Assembly (NCBI RefSeq): GCF_000179555.1 | Contig: NZ_AECZ01000033.1 | Coordinates: forward strand, 1 to 44,901 | Source: Solidesulfovibrio fructosivorans JJ] | Lineage (GTDB): Bacteria; Desulfobacterota; Desulfovibrionia; Desulfovibrionales; Desulfovibrionaceae | Direction: 5' to 3' | DNA length: 44,901 nt | Part shown: positions 32,245 to 39,593 of the stretch, piece by piece | How positions within the stretch are numbered: position 1 is the first letter of the stretch | Layout: each line of letters starts with the position of its first letter | Program-made: the position numbers and the translations under genes | The notes under the pieces: model-generated | The model's input: only the letters and a program-made list of their open reading frames with translations | Told to the model about the DNA's origin: nothing | The model's database searches: none

Positions 32245-33117
32245 TTAACAGGATTGGTCCGGGGCTGGCAAGGGGGAACCGGCCGGCAAATGGCGTTCTT
32301 TGGCCATTTGCGCGATCTCGCAAAGCCGGGCAAGCGCCCTGGTTCCGGTTGCGCCCATGGCCAGACTCAGCTCGCCCACATAGGCCTCGATGTGGGCCCG
32401 GATGACGGCCTCGTTTTTTTCCCGGGCCAGCAGCCGGGCCAGCGGAGCCACCAGTTCCGGCTCCTCCCGGGCGGCCAGGAGGCTTCGGCGCAAAAGCTCC
32501 CCAAGCGCGGTCAACCGCGCCTGGCCCAGGCTTTTTTTTGCCAGGATCACGCCCAGCGGCACGGGCACATCCGGCAGGCGCGCCTCCCACCACCGGCCGA
32601 GGTCGAGGACCAGGCGCAGGCCGTGGTCGGCGGCGGCCAGGGCGGTTTCGTGGATGAGCAGGCCCGCCTCGGTCCGGCCGGAGCGCACCGCGTCGACGAT
32701 GGCGTCGTAGCGCACCGGGACAAACGCGGCGTCCGGGGGCGGCAGGGCCGGGTCGTCGTCGGCCAGGGCGGCCCGCAAAAGCGTCGCCGCCGTGGTGCGC
32801 AGCCCCGGCACGGCCACGGTCTTCGGCCGGCCGGTAAAGCCGGCGTCGCACACGAGCTTGGGGCCGGCCCCGAAGCCGAAAGCCGCGCCCGAGGGCAGCA
32901 CGGCGTAACGGTCGGCCAGGGGCGCGGCCATGGCCGCCGAAACCTTGACCACGTCGTAGGTCCCGGCCAGGGCGGCTTCGTTTAGGGTTTCCACATCCTC
33001 GAAAGCGAAGGTCGCCCGGGCGTCCGGCAGGCCCACCCGGCCGAGAATCCAGGCCCCGAAGATGACCACGTCGTTGGGACAGGGGGAAATGGCGACGGAA
33101 ACGGCATCGCTTGGCAC
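32245..33117 (-). CDS. mqnD: 1,4-dihydroxy-6-naphthoate synthase (futalosine menaquinone pathway)
   Basis: A 290-residue MqnD. AISPCPNDVVIFGAW at the N-terminus is diagnostic; later segments are VVKVSAAM, GFGAGPKLV, VPGLRTTA and GLLIHETAL. The fold is periplasmic-binding-protein-like but cytoplasmic here, and it converts cyclic dehypoxanthine futalosine to dihydroxynaphthoate. GTG 33117 is chosen: it follows GAGG, lies 14 bases after the mqnB stop and gives the family N-terminus; the frame stays open upstream without similarity. With mqnB it shows that this organism makes menaquinone by the futalosine route. mqnA, mqnC and mqnE are not in the window. Confidence 0.94.
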   Translation of the reverse strand: MPSDAVSVAISPCPNDVVIFGAWILGRVGLPDARATFAFEDVETLNEAALAGTYDVVKVSAAMAAPLADRYAVLPSGAAFGFGAGPKLVCDAGFTGRPKTVAVPGLRTTAATLLRAALADDDPALPPPDAAFVPVRYDAIVDAVRSGRTEAGLLIHETALAAADHGLRLVLDLGRWWEARLPDVPVPLGVILAKKSLGQARLTALGELLRRSLLAAREEPELVAPLARLLAREKNEAVIRAHIEAYVGELSLAMGATGTRALARLCEIAQMAKERHLPAGSPLPAPDQSC

Positions 33118-33131
33118 GGGGACCTCGATGA

Positions 33132-33863
33132 TCAGGAAAGAAGCCGGTCGGCGGCGCGGCCCAGGGCGGCCAGGGCCCCGGACAGGTCCCAGTCTTCCGG
33201 CGGGCGCGAGCCGACCTTGTTGGAGACGGCGCGCAGTTCCAGAAACGGCACGCCGGCCATGGACGCGGCCATGGCCACGGCAAAACCCTCCATGGACTCG
33301 GTCGCGGCCTTGTATTTGCGGGAAAGGATCGCGGCCCGGTCCGGCTCGCCGGAAACCCCGGCCACGGTGACGGCGGTTTCCAGGACGCAGCTTTCGGGGA
33401 GGGCGAGACCCATGGCCGCCGCGTCGGCTTCCGGGGCAAGGGGCAGGTGGTCGTAGACCGGGACCCCGGCGAGGGTGAGCTGGGGAAAGCCCAGGCCCTG
33501 GGTATCCACCCCGGCCTTGGCCCGCAGCCCGTATTCGGGGAACGCCTCGGCCGTGGCCGCGACGAGCGCGCCAAGGGGCGCGGCCGCGAAGTCGAAACTC
33601 CCGGCCAGGCCCAGGTTGACCACGCCCGAAACGGACGGCCCCAGCCGGCCAAGGGCCAGGCCCAGGCTCGCGGCGGCGGCCACCGGGCCGACCCCGGTGA
33701 CGCACACCAGGTGCTCGCGCCCGCCGCGCCGCCAGATAACGTTCCCCCCCGGCTCCGGAGCGGCCGGCGCGCCGAGCGGCGACAGCGCCGCCTTGTACTC
33801 CTTGGCCGTGGCCAGGACGATGACCAGGGGGGAGCAGGTCTGTTGTGCTTGCGCCATGACCAT
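33132..33863 (-). CDS. mqnB: Futalosine hydrolase
   Basis: A 243-residue nucleosidase of the purine nucleoside phosphorylase fold that removes the base from futalosine. Features are LVIVLATAKEYKAAL near 12, VCVTGVGPVAAAASLG near 51, NLGLAGSFD near 85 and ESMEGFAVAMAA near 190, the nucleoside-binding MEG motif. ATG 33863 begins four bases after the nucleotide-sugar dehydrogenase stop; a second ATG two codons later is possible. mqnD follows at 14 bases. The identification rests on similarity plus the mqnD neighbour, which excludes a general MTA/SAH nucleosidase. Confidence 0.92.
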   Translation of the reverse strand: MVMAQAQQTCSPLVIVLATAKEYKAALSPLGAPAAPEPGGNVIWRRGGREHLVCVTGVGPVAAAASLGLALGRLGPSVSGVVNLGLAGSFDFAAAPLGALVAATAEAFPEYGLRAKAGVDTQGLGFPQLTLAGVPVYDHLPLAPEADAAAMGLALPESCVLETAVTVAGVSGEPDRAAILSRKYKAATESMEGFAVAMAASMAGVPFLELRAVSNKVGSRPPEDWDLSGALAALGRAADRLLS

Positions 33864-33867
33864 CGGA

Positions 33868-35181
33868 TTACAGACGCCAGTAGCGGAAGCCGGCGGCCTC
33901 TCCGGCGGCGCGGTCGAAAATGCCCTTGACGTCCACCAGGATGGGCTCGACGCTCGCCCGGAACCAGCCGGCGAGATCGGTCAGGGAGAGGCCCTTGAAG
34001 GCGTCGTGGCCCACGGCGATGATGAGGGCGTCCAGGTCGCGCAACTCCTCCATGGGCACAAGCGTCAGACCGTATTCCTCCCGGGCCTCCTCGGGCGAGG
34101 CCATGGGGTCGTGGACGAGCACGTGCATGCGGAACTCGCAAAGCTCGCGCACGATGTCCACGACCTTGGTGTTGCGAAGATCCGGCACGTTTTCCTTGAA
34201 GGTGAGCCCGAGCACGCCGATGCGCGGCGTGGCCGCGCGGCATTCCGCGCGAATGATGAGCTTCATCGTGGCCTCGGCCACGTGCTTGCCCATGGAATCG
34301 TTGATGCGCCGCCCGGCCGGAATGACCTCGGGGTGCAGGTTCAGGCTCTGGGCCTTGTAGAGCAGGTAGTAGGGGTCCACGCCGATGCAGTGGCCGCCGA
34401 CGAGGCCGGGACGGAACGGCAGGAAGTTCCATTTGCTCCCGGCGGCTTCGAGCACGTCGGTGGTGTCGATGTCCAGCCGTTCGCAGATAAGCGACAGCTC
34501 GTTCATGAGCGCGATGTTGATGTCGCGCTGGGTGTTCTCGATGACCTTGGCCGCCTCGGCCACCTTGATGCTCGGGGCCTTGTGGATGCCGGCCGTGACC
34601 ACCGCGCCGTAGACGTCGGCCAGGAGGTCGGTCACCTTCGGGGTCTGGCCGGAGACGATCTTCACCACGGTTTTCAAGGTGTGGACCCTGTCCCCGGGGT
34701 TGATGCGCTCGGGCGAGTAGCCGATGAAAAAGTCCTTGCCGGCGGCAAGCCCGCTGCCTTTTTCCAGGAGCGGTTGGCAGATCTCCTCGGTGAGCCCGGG
34801 GTAGACCGTGGATTCGTAGACCACCACCGAGCCGGCGGTGAGGCGCTTGCCCAGCAGTTCGGACGCCCCGACAAGGGGGCCGAGTTCCGGCACCCGGTTG
34901 GCGTTTATGGGCGTGGGCACGGCCACGATGAAAAATTTGCAGGCGGAAAGGTCGGCCGGATCGCTGGTGTAGCGGACGGTCGCGGCGGCCAGGTCGGCCG
35001 GTTCGACCTCCAGCGTGCTGTCCTGGCCGTTTTCAAGCTCCGCGACGCGGGCGGCCTTGATGTCGAAACCGACCACGTCGAAATGCCGGGACAGGGCCAC
35101 GGCCAGCGGCAGGCCGACATAGCCGAGGCCGATGACGGCAATGGAAGCGTTCTTCTCGCGGATGTCCTGGAAAGTGATCAA
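33868..35181 (-). CDS. Nucleotide-sugar dehydrogenase, TviB/VipA-like (UDP-HexNAc to uronate)
   Basis: A 437-residue UDP-sugar 6-dehydrogenase. IAVIGLGYVGLPLAVAL is the NAD-binding Rossmann motif; VAVPTPI, VVVYESTVYPG and the catalytic cysteine in LVGGHCIGVDPYYL follow; LGLTFKENVPDLRNTK closes the UDP-binding domain. It is closest in style to TviB/WbpO enzymes that oxidise UDP-GlcNAc or UDP-GalNAc. TTG 35181 is chosen because AAGGAG lies nine bases upstream and ITFQDIR is the usual family start; an ATG at 35199 has no ribosome site and would put the AAGGAG inside the gene. It heads a run into mqnB, mqnD, polyprenyl synthase and purL. The polysaccharide it serves is not evident. Confidence 0.9.
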   Translation of the reverse strand: MITFQDIREKNASIAVIGLGYVGLPLAVALSRHFDVVGFDIKAARVAELENGQDSTLEVEPADLAAATVRYTSDPADLSACKFFIVAVPTPINANRVPELGPLVGASELLGKRLTAGSVVVYESTVYPGLTEEICQPLLEKGSGLAAGKDFFIGYSPERINPGDRVHTLKTVVKIVSGQTPKVTDLLADVYGAVVTAGIHKAPSIKVAEAAKVIENTQRDINIALMNELSLICERLDIDTTDVLEAAGSKWNFLPFRPGLVGGHCIGVDPYYLLYKAQSLNLHPEVIPAGRRINDSMGKHVAEATMKLIIRAECRAATPRIGVLGLTFKENVPDLRNTKVVDIVRELCEFRMHVLVHDPMASPEEAREEYGLTLVPMEELRDLDALIIAVGHDAFKGLSLTDLAGWFRASVEPILVDVKGIFDRAAGEAAGFRYWRL

Positions 35182-35303
35182 TGTCGCGTGCTCCTTCATA
35201 AGGGGATAGCCGAGAAGCGGTTTCGGGCCGGATAGCCCAAAGTCGGGCAGGGGGCAAGGTGGACATATTTACTTGTCCCGGCCGAAACCGTACTCTCCTC
35301 GCC

Positions 35304-35507
35304 ATGCATTTTGAATGGAAACTCTTTCTGACGGCCCTGGGCCTGGCGTTTATTCTCGAAGGCCTGCCCTATTTTCTGGCGGCCGAAAAAATGCCCGAGG
35401 TGCTGCGCGCGCTTTCCGAACGCAAGCCCCGCGAACTGCGCATGCTCGGCATGACCGCCATGCTGGTCGGGCTGCTGCTCATTATCGTGCTGCGCGGAGC
35501 GGGCTGA
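35304..35507 (+). CDS. DUF2065 small inner-membrane protein
   Basis: A 67-residue protein of the DUF2065 (YjeT) family, with two membrane helices (about 5-20 and 47-64) joined by a charged loop. WKLFLTALGLAFILEGLPYFLAAEKMPEVL matches the family pattern LGLAxxxEGLxxxxxP. ATG 35304 has no strong ribosome site, but earlier in-frame residues lack similarity. In E. coli relatives sit beside the HflK/HflC protease regulators; no such genes are here. A long hairpin follows. Confidence 0.85.
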   Translation: MHFEWKLFLTALGLAFILEGLPYFLAAEKMPEVLRALSERKPRELRMLGMTAMLVGLLLIIVLRGAG

Positions 35508-35521
35508 GGCTGCGTGATCGA

Positions 35522-35595
35522 CCGGGGGAGGGAACCCCTTTTTGCAAAAAGGGGTTCCCTCCCCCGGACCCCCACCCTCCCCAAAAATTCTTTAC
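35522..35595 (+). terminator. Long-hairpin terminator-like element after the DUF2065 gene, copy 7
   Basis: Core 35522-35567 with arms CCGGGGGAGGGAACCCC and complement, a GC loop and an inner T5/A5 stem, then the conserved tail (ACCCCCACCCTCCCCAAAAA). Same subfamily as 19728-19773 but inverted. It lies 14 bases past the DUF2065 stop and points in its direction. Confidence 0.8.
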
Positions 35596-35666
35596 GGGGT
35601 TGGTGGCGGAAGAACTTCGATGATCTTGTCCCGGTCGTTTTCCTGCCTGCAAGGATACCCCGTGAG

Positions 35667-35719
35667 AAGTTTTTGAAGGGGGTCCAGGGGGAAACTTTTT
35701 TCAAAAAGTTTCCCCCTGG
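35667..35719 (-). terminator. Long-hairpin terminator-like element after the O-methyltransferase, copy 8
   Basis: Core 35684-35719, arms CCAGGGGGAAACTTTTT and complement, with tail AAGTTTTTGAAGGGGGT on the left. The 53 bases are the exact reverse complement of 42275-42327. It ends two bases before the stop of the minus-strand methyltransferase and points in its direction. With copy 7 it gives each of two converging genes its own hairpin. Confidence 0.8.
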
Positions 35720-35721
35720 TC

Positions 35722-36738
35722 TTATCCTCTTTTCCGTCCGGCCAGGATCAAGCCGCCGCCGAGGGGCGGGGTGGGCGCATCGGCCCGGAAGTCATCCAGG
35801 CCGGCGGCGCGCATGGCCGTTTCCAGGCTTTGTTGGGACAGGAAATGGGTGGGGTAGCCCGCCAGCCGGGTCATGAACTCGTGGGCGGCCTCGATACCGG
35901 CGTCCCGCTCGCCGGGGGCGAAATGGTGGCTTATGAGCCAGCCTCCGGGCCTGAGCCCGGTCGCCAGGCGGCGGGTGGCCGCTTCCAGGTCGTCGGCCAC
36001 GCCGTAAAGAACATGCGAGGTCACGATCAGGTCGAAGCCTTCCCGCGGCAGGCCGTCGGTCCGCAGATCGAACGCCTCGGCCCGGATGCGCTCCCCATAC
36101 CCGCGTTCCCGACAACGCTCGTTGGTGAAGGGGACGACGTGGGGCAGGTCGAGAACCGTTCCGGTCAGATCGGAATTTTCATCCAGCAGGGCCATGGTGT
36201 AGGCGCCATGGTTGCCGCCCACATCGCACAGCGTGCGCATGGCGGCGAATCCCGGTAGTTCGGCCGCAAAGCGCGTCACCCGGAAAAGCGCCCCGGTCAG
36301 GGCATGGCCCAGGGTGCCTTCCATGATGGTCTCCATCCCCCAACCCTTGTCCGAGCCCTGTCGCGCGTCGTCCTCGTGGCGCAGCCTCTCCGCCAGATTG
36401 CCCTGGAGCGAGTCGGCGAAATGGGACAAGAGCATCATGGCCGGCCCCTGGTACAGCGGCTTGCCCGGCACCAGATACTCCGAAGCGGCCGGCGTGGCGG
36501 CATAGTCGACGCCTTCCCGGGTAAGGATGCCCTGCGCCGTGAGCCCCTCCAGCAGCGGTTCCAGCCGAAGGGGCAGGGTTCCCGTGCGGGCGGCCAGCTT
36601 TGCCAGTGGCAGCTGCCCCGCCTCCAGGGCGGAGAAAAGGTCGATCTCCAGCGCGGTGATGAGCATCCGGGCCGCAACCGCGCCGTAAAAAACATCCTCG
36701 ATAGGGGCGAAGGCATTTTGGGGTCGCGTGGGCGTCAT
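35722..36738 (-). CDS. SAM-dependent O-methyltransferase with N-terminal winged-helix dimerisation domain
   Basis: A 338-residue class I methyltransferase of the acetylserotonin/plant-COMT-like family. Residues 1-100 form the helical dimerisation domain (ARMLITALEIDLFSALEAG, ARTGTLPLRLEPLLEGL); the SAM-binding motif I is TLCDVGGNHGAYT near 170, motif II GTVLDLPHVV, and a later VTSHVLYGV. It probably methylates a small hydroxylated aromatic, quinone or polyketide-like molecule. ATG 36738 follows CAGGAG. A palindrome (36760-36774) just upstream is shared with the MarR gene, so expression is probably controlled by that regulator. Confidence 0.88.
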   Translation of the reverse strand: MTPTRPQNAFAPIEDVFYGAVAARMLITALEIDLFSALEAGQLPLAKLAARTGTLPLRLEPLLEGLTAQGILTREGVDYAATPAASEYLVPGKPLYQGPAMMLLSHFADSLQGNLAERLRHEDDARQGSDKGWGMETIMEGTLGHALTGALFRVTRFAAELPGFAAMRTLCDVGGNHGAYTMALLDENSDLTGTVLDLPHVVPFTNERCRERGYGERIRAEAFDLRTDGLPREGFDLIVTSHVLYGVADDLEAATRRLATGLRPGGWLISHHFAPGERDAGIEAAHEFMTRLAGYPTHFLSQQSLETAMRAAGLDDFRADAPTPPLGGGLILAGRKRG

Positions 36739-36759
36739 GGCGGTCTCCTGTCGGATAAG

Positions 36760-36774
36760 GTTTAGTTCCTAAAC
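36760..36774. promoter_or_regulatory. MarR-type operator upstream of the O-methyltransferase
   Basis: Perfect palindrome GTTTAG-TTC-CTAAAC 22 bases before the methyltransferase start. The same half-sites recur at 37251-37265 upstream of the marR gene. Two identical palindromes in front of a regulator and its neighbour are strong circumstantial evidence for a shared operator. Confidence 0.75.
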
Positions 36775-36790
36775 ACCGGGCCGAAAAAAA

Positions 36791-37243
36791 TTATCTCGGA
36801 TAGCGCTCCATCCACATCTTCAAGTGGCGGCAAAACTCCAGACAGGTGGCGAAATCTTCGTCCGGCAGCTTCCGCAGATACGTCAGAAAGTCCCGGTCGT
36901 GCTCGCGGTGAAAGGCCATGTGGGCCTGGCAGGCCTGTCGGCCACGCGGCGTCAGGCCCACGCCGCCGCGCCCGCCCGGGCCGTCGCGCTGAATGAGGCT
37001 TTTGGCTTCGAGGCGTTTGAGTGTCTGGGAAACCGCGCCCTTGGTGACGCCGCAGGCGGTGGCCACGGCCGTCACCGTGGTTGGTGCGTCGAGCATTTCG
37101 ATGGTGGAGAGCATGTGCACCTCGGCCGGGAAAAGCGTTGGCCCGATGCCGAAATCCACGGGTGTGCGCTCGATGGAGGCGAACTTGGTCAGCACCGCGC
37201 CGAGCAGCTGGAAAAGGGGCATGACCTCTTTTTCGTTTCGCAT
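36791..37243 (-). CDS. MarR-family transcriptional regulator
   Basis: A 150-residue winged-helix regulator. The recognition region is TVTAVATACGVTKGAVSQTLKRLEAKSLIQRD near residues 56-87, followed by the wing GGRGGVGLTPRG. MarR proteins are dimeric repressors released by small aromatic ligands. ATG 37243 has no ribosome site; an in-frame ATG at 37222 (MPLFQLL) follows AGAGG at close spacing and is an alternative start. The palindrome at 37251-37265 lies just upstream, suggesting autorepression, and its twin precedes the methyltransferase, the likely target. Confidence 0.9.
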   Translation of the reverse strand: MRNEKEVMPLFQLLGAVLTKFASIERTPVDFGIGPTLFPAEVHMLSTIEMLDAPTTVTAVATACGVTKGAVSQTLKRLEAKSLIQRDGPGGRGGVGLTPRGRQACQAHMAFHREHDRDFLTYLRKLPDEDFATCLEFCRHLKMWMERYPR

Positions 37244-37250
37244 GGGCGGT

Positions 37251-37265
37251 GTTTAGCAGCTAAAC
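37251..37265. promoter_or_regulatory. MarR-type operator upstream of marR
   Basis: GTTTAG-CAG-CTAAAC, a perfect palindrome seven bases before ATG 37243. It shares both 6-bp half-sites with 36760-36774 and has a different 3-base centre. A TTGTCA 17 bases before CTAAAC on the minus strand suggests that the site overlaps the -10 region. Confidence 0.75.
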
Positions 37266-37275
37266 AGATGGGCTG

Positions 37276-37302
37276 ACAAGAAGAAATCCCGGGGTGCCGG
37301 GA
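37276..37302 (-). terminator. Intrinsic terminator after ubiE
   Basis: On the minus strand TCCCGG-CACC-CCGGGA followed by TTTCTTCTTG, about 40 bases past the ubiE stop. It insulates the downstream marR gene from ubiE transcription. Confidence 0.6.
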
Positions 37303-37342
37303 AATGCCGTAGCGTCCGGGAATCGGGGGTCCGGGCGGGCGA

Positions 37343-38068
37343 TCAGTCGGCGGCCGCCTTGACCCCCGCGTGCAGGAAGACGATGCCGCCGGTCATGGCC
37401 CGGTAGGACACTTCGGCGAAGCCCGCCTGGCGTATCTGTTCGGCCAGCGCCGCCTCGTCCGGGAATTCGCGGATCGTTTCGGCGAGGTACAGGTAGGCCT
37501 CGTCGTCGCCGGAAACAAGTTTGCCGATTTTCGGCAGCACCCGGCGCAGATAGAAATTGTAGCAGCCGCCCCACAGCCGGCGCTTGCCCGTGCCGAATTC
37601 CAGCACCATGAGCCGCCCGCCGGGCCGCAGCACCCGGGCCAGTTCCCGGAAGGCGTCCTCCCGGGGACGGATGTTGCGGATGCCAAACGCGATGGTCGCC
37701 CCGGCCACGGACGCGTCCGGAAGCGGCAGGGCCAGTCCGTCCCCGAGCACCGGATGCACGCGGCGGACAAGGCGCGGCGGGATCTTGGTCTTGCCCCGCG
37801 CCAGCATGGGCAGGCAGGGATCCACGGCCACGACCGGCCGGTCGCACTGTCCGGCCAGCATGAGGGAAACGTCGAGGGTGCCGGCGGCCAGGTCCAGGAT
37901 GGGGCCGGCCGGGAGTCCCGGAGCGGCCAGCGCCCGCACCATGGCCCGCCTCCAGGCGATGTCGCAGCCGGCCGAAAGCAGGTGGTTGAGCAGGTCGTAG
38001 GAGCCGGCCACGCGGCCGAACATGCCGGCCACGCGCCGCGCGTCGCCGGGCGTTGGCAGATCAGCCAT
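37343..38068 (-). CDS. ubiE: Demethylmenaquinone methyltransferase, UbiE/MenG family
   Basis: A 241-residue class I SAM methyltransferase that performs the last step of menaquinone synthesis. VAGMFGRVAGSYDLLNHLLSAG at the N-terminus is the UbiE signature start; motif I is ILDLAAGTLDVSLML, followed by AFGIRNIRPREDAFRELARVLRPGG and LVSGDDEAYLYLAETI. MenG-type use is expected because the window has mqnB and mqnD and no ubiquinone genes. Its ATG overlaps the end of a small upstream gene by eight bases, suggesting coupled translation. Confidence 0.93.
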   Translation of the reverse strand: MADLPTPGDARRVAGMFGRVAGSYDLLNHLLSAGCDIAWRRAMVRALAAPGLPAGPILDLAAGTLDVSLMLAGQCDRPVVAVDPCLPMLARGKTKIPPRLVRRVHPVLGDGLALPLPDASVAGATIAFGIRNIRPREDAFRELARVLRPGGRLMVLEFGTGKRRLWGGCYNFYLRRVLPKIGKLVSGDDEAYLYLAETIREFPDEAALAEQIRQAGFAEVSYRAMTGGIVFLHAGVKAAAD

Positions 38069-38246
38069 CGTCGCGTCCGTCCTTGGCCGAGCCGGCCGGC
38101 TCGGGCCGGCTGATCACCCGCAGCACTTCCTCGTATATCGGGCCGAAATGCTCGGTGAAGTTCCCGGGCGAGATGCGCCCCGTTTCCACGAACTTGACCA
38201 CGATTTCCTTGGTCACCTGCAAGGCCAGGTTTTCCCGTTTGTCCAA
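38061..38246 (-). CDS. Small conserved-looking protein overlapping ubiE
   Basis: A 61-residue protein starting at TTG 38246, chosen because a strong GGAGGTG lies five bases upstream; the longer frame to 38348 starts inside poor sequence. The body (KRENLALQVTKEIVVKFVE, then FTEHFGPIYEEVLRVI) is amphipathic alpha-helical and without cysteine. No family recognised. The TGA lies inside the ubiE start, so ubiE translation is probably coupled to it. It may be a cofactor or a regulator of ubiE; the function is unknown. Confidence 0.72.
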   Translation of the reverse strand: MDKRENLALQVTKEIVVKFVETGRISPGNFTEHFGPIYEEVLRVISRPEPAGSAKDGRDDG

Positions 38247-38540
38247 GCGTTCACCTCCAGGAAGAAAAACCCGCCCGGTTGGGGAAATGGCCTTGGACCG
38301 TCCAAGGGCAAGGGCCGGGCGGGAAAAGGGAAAAACCAGGGGAGGCACTCCCCTTTTTTGCGCCGGCCTAGCATGGCTCGGCCCGGACGTCGAGGGTGGG
38401 CCGGAGGGAGGCGCGTGGCGGTTTTGCGGGCGCTGTTGTTGTGCGGCGCGGCCTGATCACGTAAGGTTCGGCAAAATAGCCGGTCCCGCAAGCGACCGCC
38501 CGGTCCGTTAGGCCGCGCGCGGGCAAGGAGCTTTGTTGTC
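38247..38540. other. 294-bp divergent intergenic region
   Basis: Between the small ubiE-linked gene and the bd-like operon. It holds a hairpin at 38338-38354 (AGGGGAG-GCA-CTCCCCT) followed by T-runs on both strands. Ribosome site AAGGAG for the bd-like gene is at its right end. No promoter is convincing and no reading frame is supported. Confidence 0.5.
38338..38359. terminator. Terminator-like hairpin between divergent genes
   Basis: A 7-bp stem with GCA loop and T5 on the plus strand; on the minus strand GGTTTTT follows. No gene on either strand ends nearby, so it may be a leader attenuator of the minus-strand ubiE unit or end an unseen RNA. Confidence 0.35.
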
Positions 38541-39590
38541 ATGCATCCTTCTCTCGCCGCCCCTCCCGGTCTGGCCCTGCCGTCGCCCTGGGGACTTTTC
38601 GAAATTCTGCTGCTGGTCACCTTCGCGGCCCATCTGCTGGTCATGAACGTGGCCCTGGGCGGCACGCTGCTGCTCCTTTTCGCGCCGGGGCCGGAGCGGG
38701 GCGCGGCCGTGACCCTGGGCAAAAGCCTGCCGGCCTCCGTGGCCATCACCGTCAACCTCGGCATCGCGCCGCTTTTATTCGCCTCCGTGCTCTACGGCCA
38801 TTTCCTCTACACCGCCGCCGTGCTCTCGGCCTCGGTCTGGTTGTCGCTTTTCATGGTGGTCATGGTCGCCTATGCGCTCCTCTACCGGGCCCAGCCCCGG
38901 CTGGCCGGGAGAGGCTCGAACGCGATCGTCGTCCCGGCCGCCTGTCTGCTGCTGGCGGCGAGCCTCATTTTGGTCAACGTGTCCACGCTGTCCCAACGCC
39001 CGGACGTGTGGAAGGCCTATTTCGACCATCCCGGGGGCACGATCGTCAATTTGACCGATCCGACGTTTATCCCGCGCTGGCTCCATTTCGTCACCGCCTC
39101 CCTGGCCGTGGCCGGGCTTTTCCTGGCGCTTGTCAGCCGCAAGGCGGCCGGCCGGGGGGATCAGGCGGCTTCCTGGCGGCTGCGCGCGGGGCTTACATGG
39201 TTCACCCGGGGGACCATGGTCCAGTTCGCGGTGGGCATCTGGTTTCTGCTGGCCCTGCCCCAGGCGGTGATGCTGCGCTTTCTCGGCGCCAGCGGACTGG
39301 CCACCTTCACGCTGCTTTTCGGCATTGCCCTGGGCGCGGCCTCGCTTTGGGCCGGGCTCAAGGAAAAGGTCGGGGCGGCGGTCTGGCTGACAGCGGCCAC
39401 GGTCCTGGCCATGGCCTGTGTGCGCGAACTTGTCCGACAGGCCTATCTGGCCCCGGATTTCAGCCCGTCCGCGCTGCCGACGCTCGCCCAGTGGGGCCCG
39501 TTTTTCATGTTTCTGGCCAGCGCCGTTTTTGCCGGCGGCGTCACCGTCTGGATGGTGGCCGCCTATCGCCGCCAGGCGGGGAGGGGCTAG
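38541..39590 (+). CDS. Cytochrome bd-like polytopic membrane protein (CydA-related), first subunit
   Basis: A 349-residue protein with about eight or nine membrane helices. Segments such as ILLLVTFAAHLLVMNVALGGTLLLL near 25-50 and RWLHFVTASLAVAGLFLAL near 180-198 recall helices of the cytochrome bd subunit CydA, where histidines bind heme b. His in FAAHLLVMN, LYGHFLYTA and WLHFVTAS are candidate ligands. The CydA GRQPW quinol loop is not seen. ATG 38541 follows AAGGAG. The next gene starts three bases after the stop and has a related membrane domain with eight c-hemes, so the two probably form one complex. Family placement is tentative. Confidence 0.72.
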   Translation: MHPSLAAPPGLALPSPWGLFEILLLVTFAAHLLVMNVALGGTLLLLFAPGPERGAAVTLGKSLPASVAITVNLGIAPLLFASVLYGHFLYTAAVLSASVWLSLFMVVMVAYALLYRAQPRLAGRGSNAIVVPAACLLLAASLILVNVSTLSQRPDVWKAYFDHPGGTIVNLTDPTFIPRWLHFVTASLAVAGLFLALVSRKAAGRGDQAASWRLRAGLTWFTRGTMVQFAVGIWFLLALPQAVMLRFLGASGLATFTLLFGIALGAASLWAGLKEKVGAAVWLTAATVLAMACVRELVRQAYLAPDFSPSALPTLAQWGPFFMFLASAVFAGGVTVWMVAAYRRQAGRG

Positions 39591-39593
39591 GCC

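Noticed and set aside
11521-35181. WecB plus the UDP-sugar dehydrogenase as an enterobacterial common antigen pathway to ManNAcA
   Set aside because: The genes are 21 kb apart in different operons, and the dehydrogenase looks TviB/WbpO-like; a link cannot be supported.
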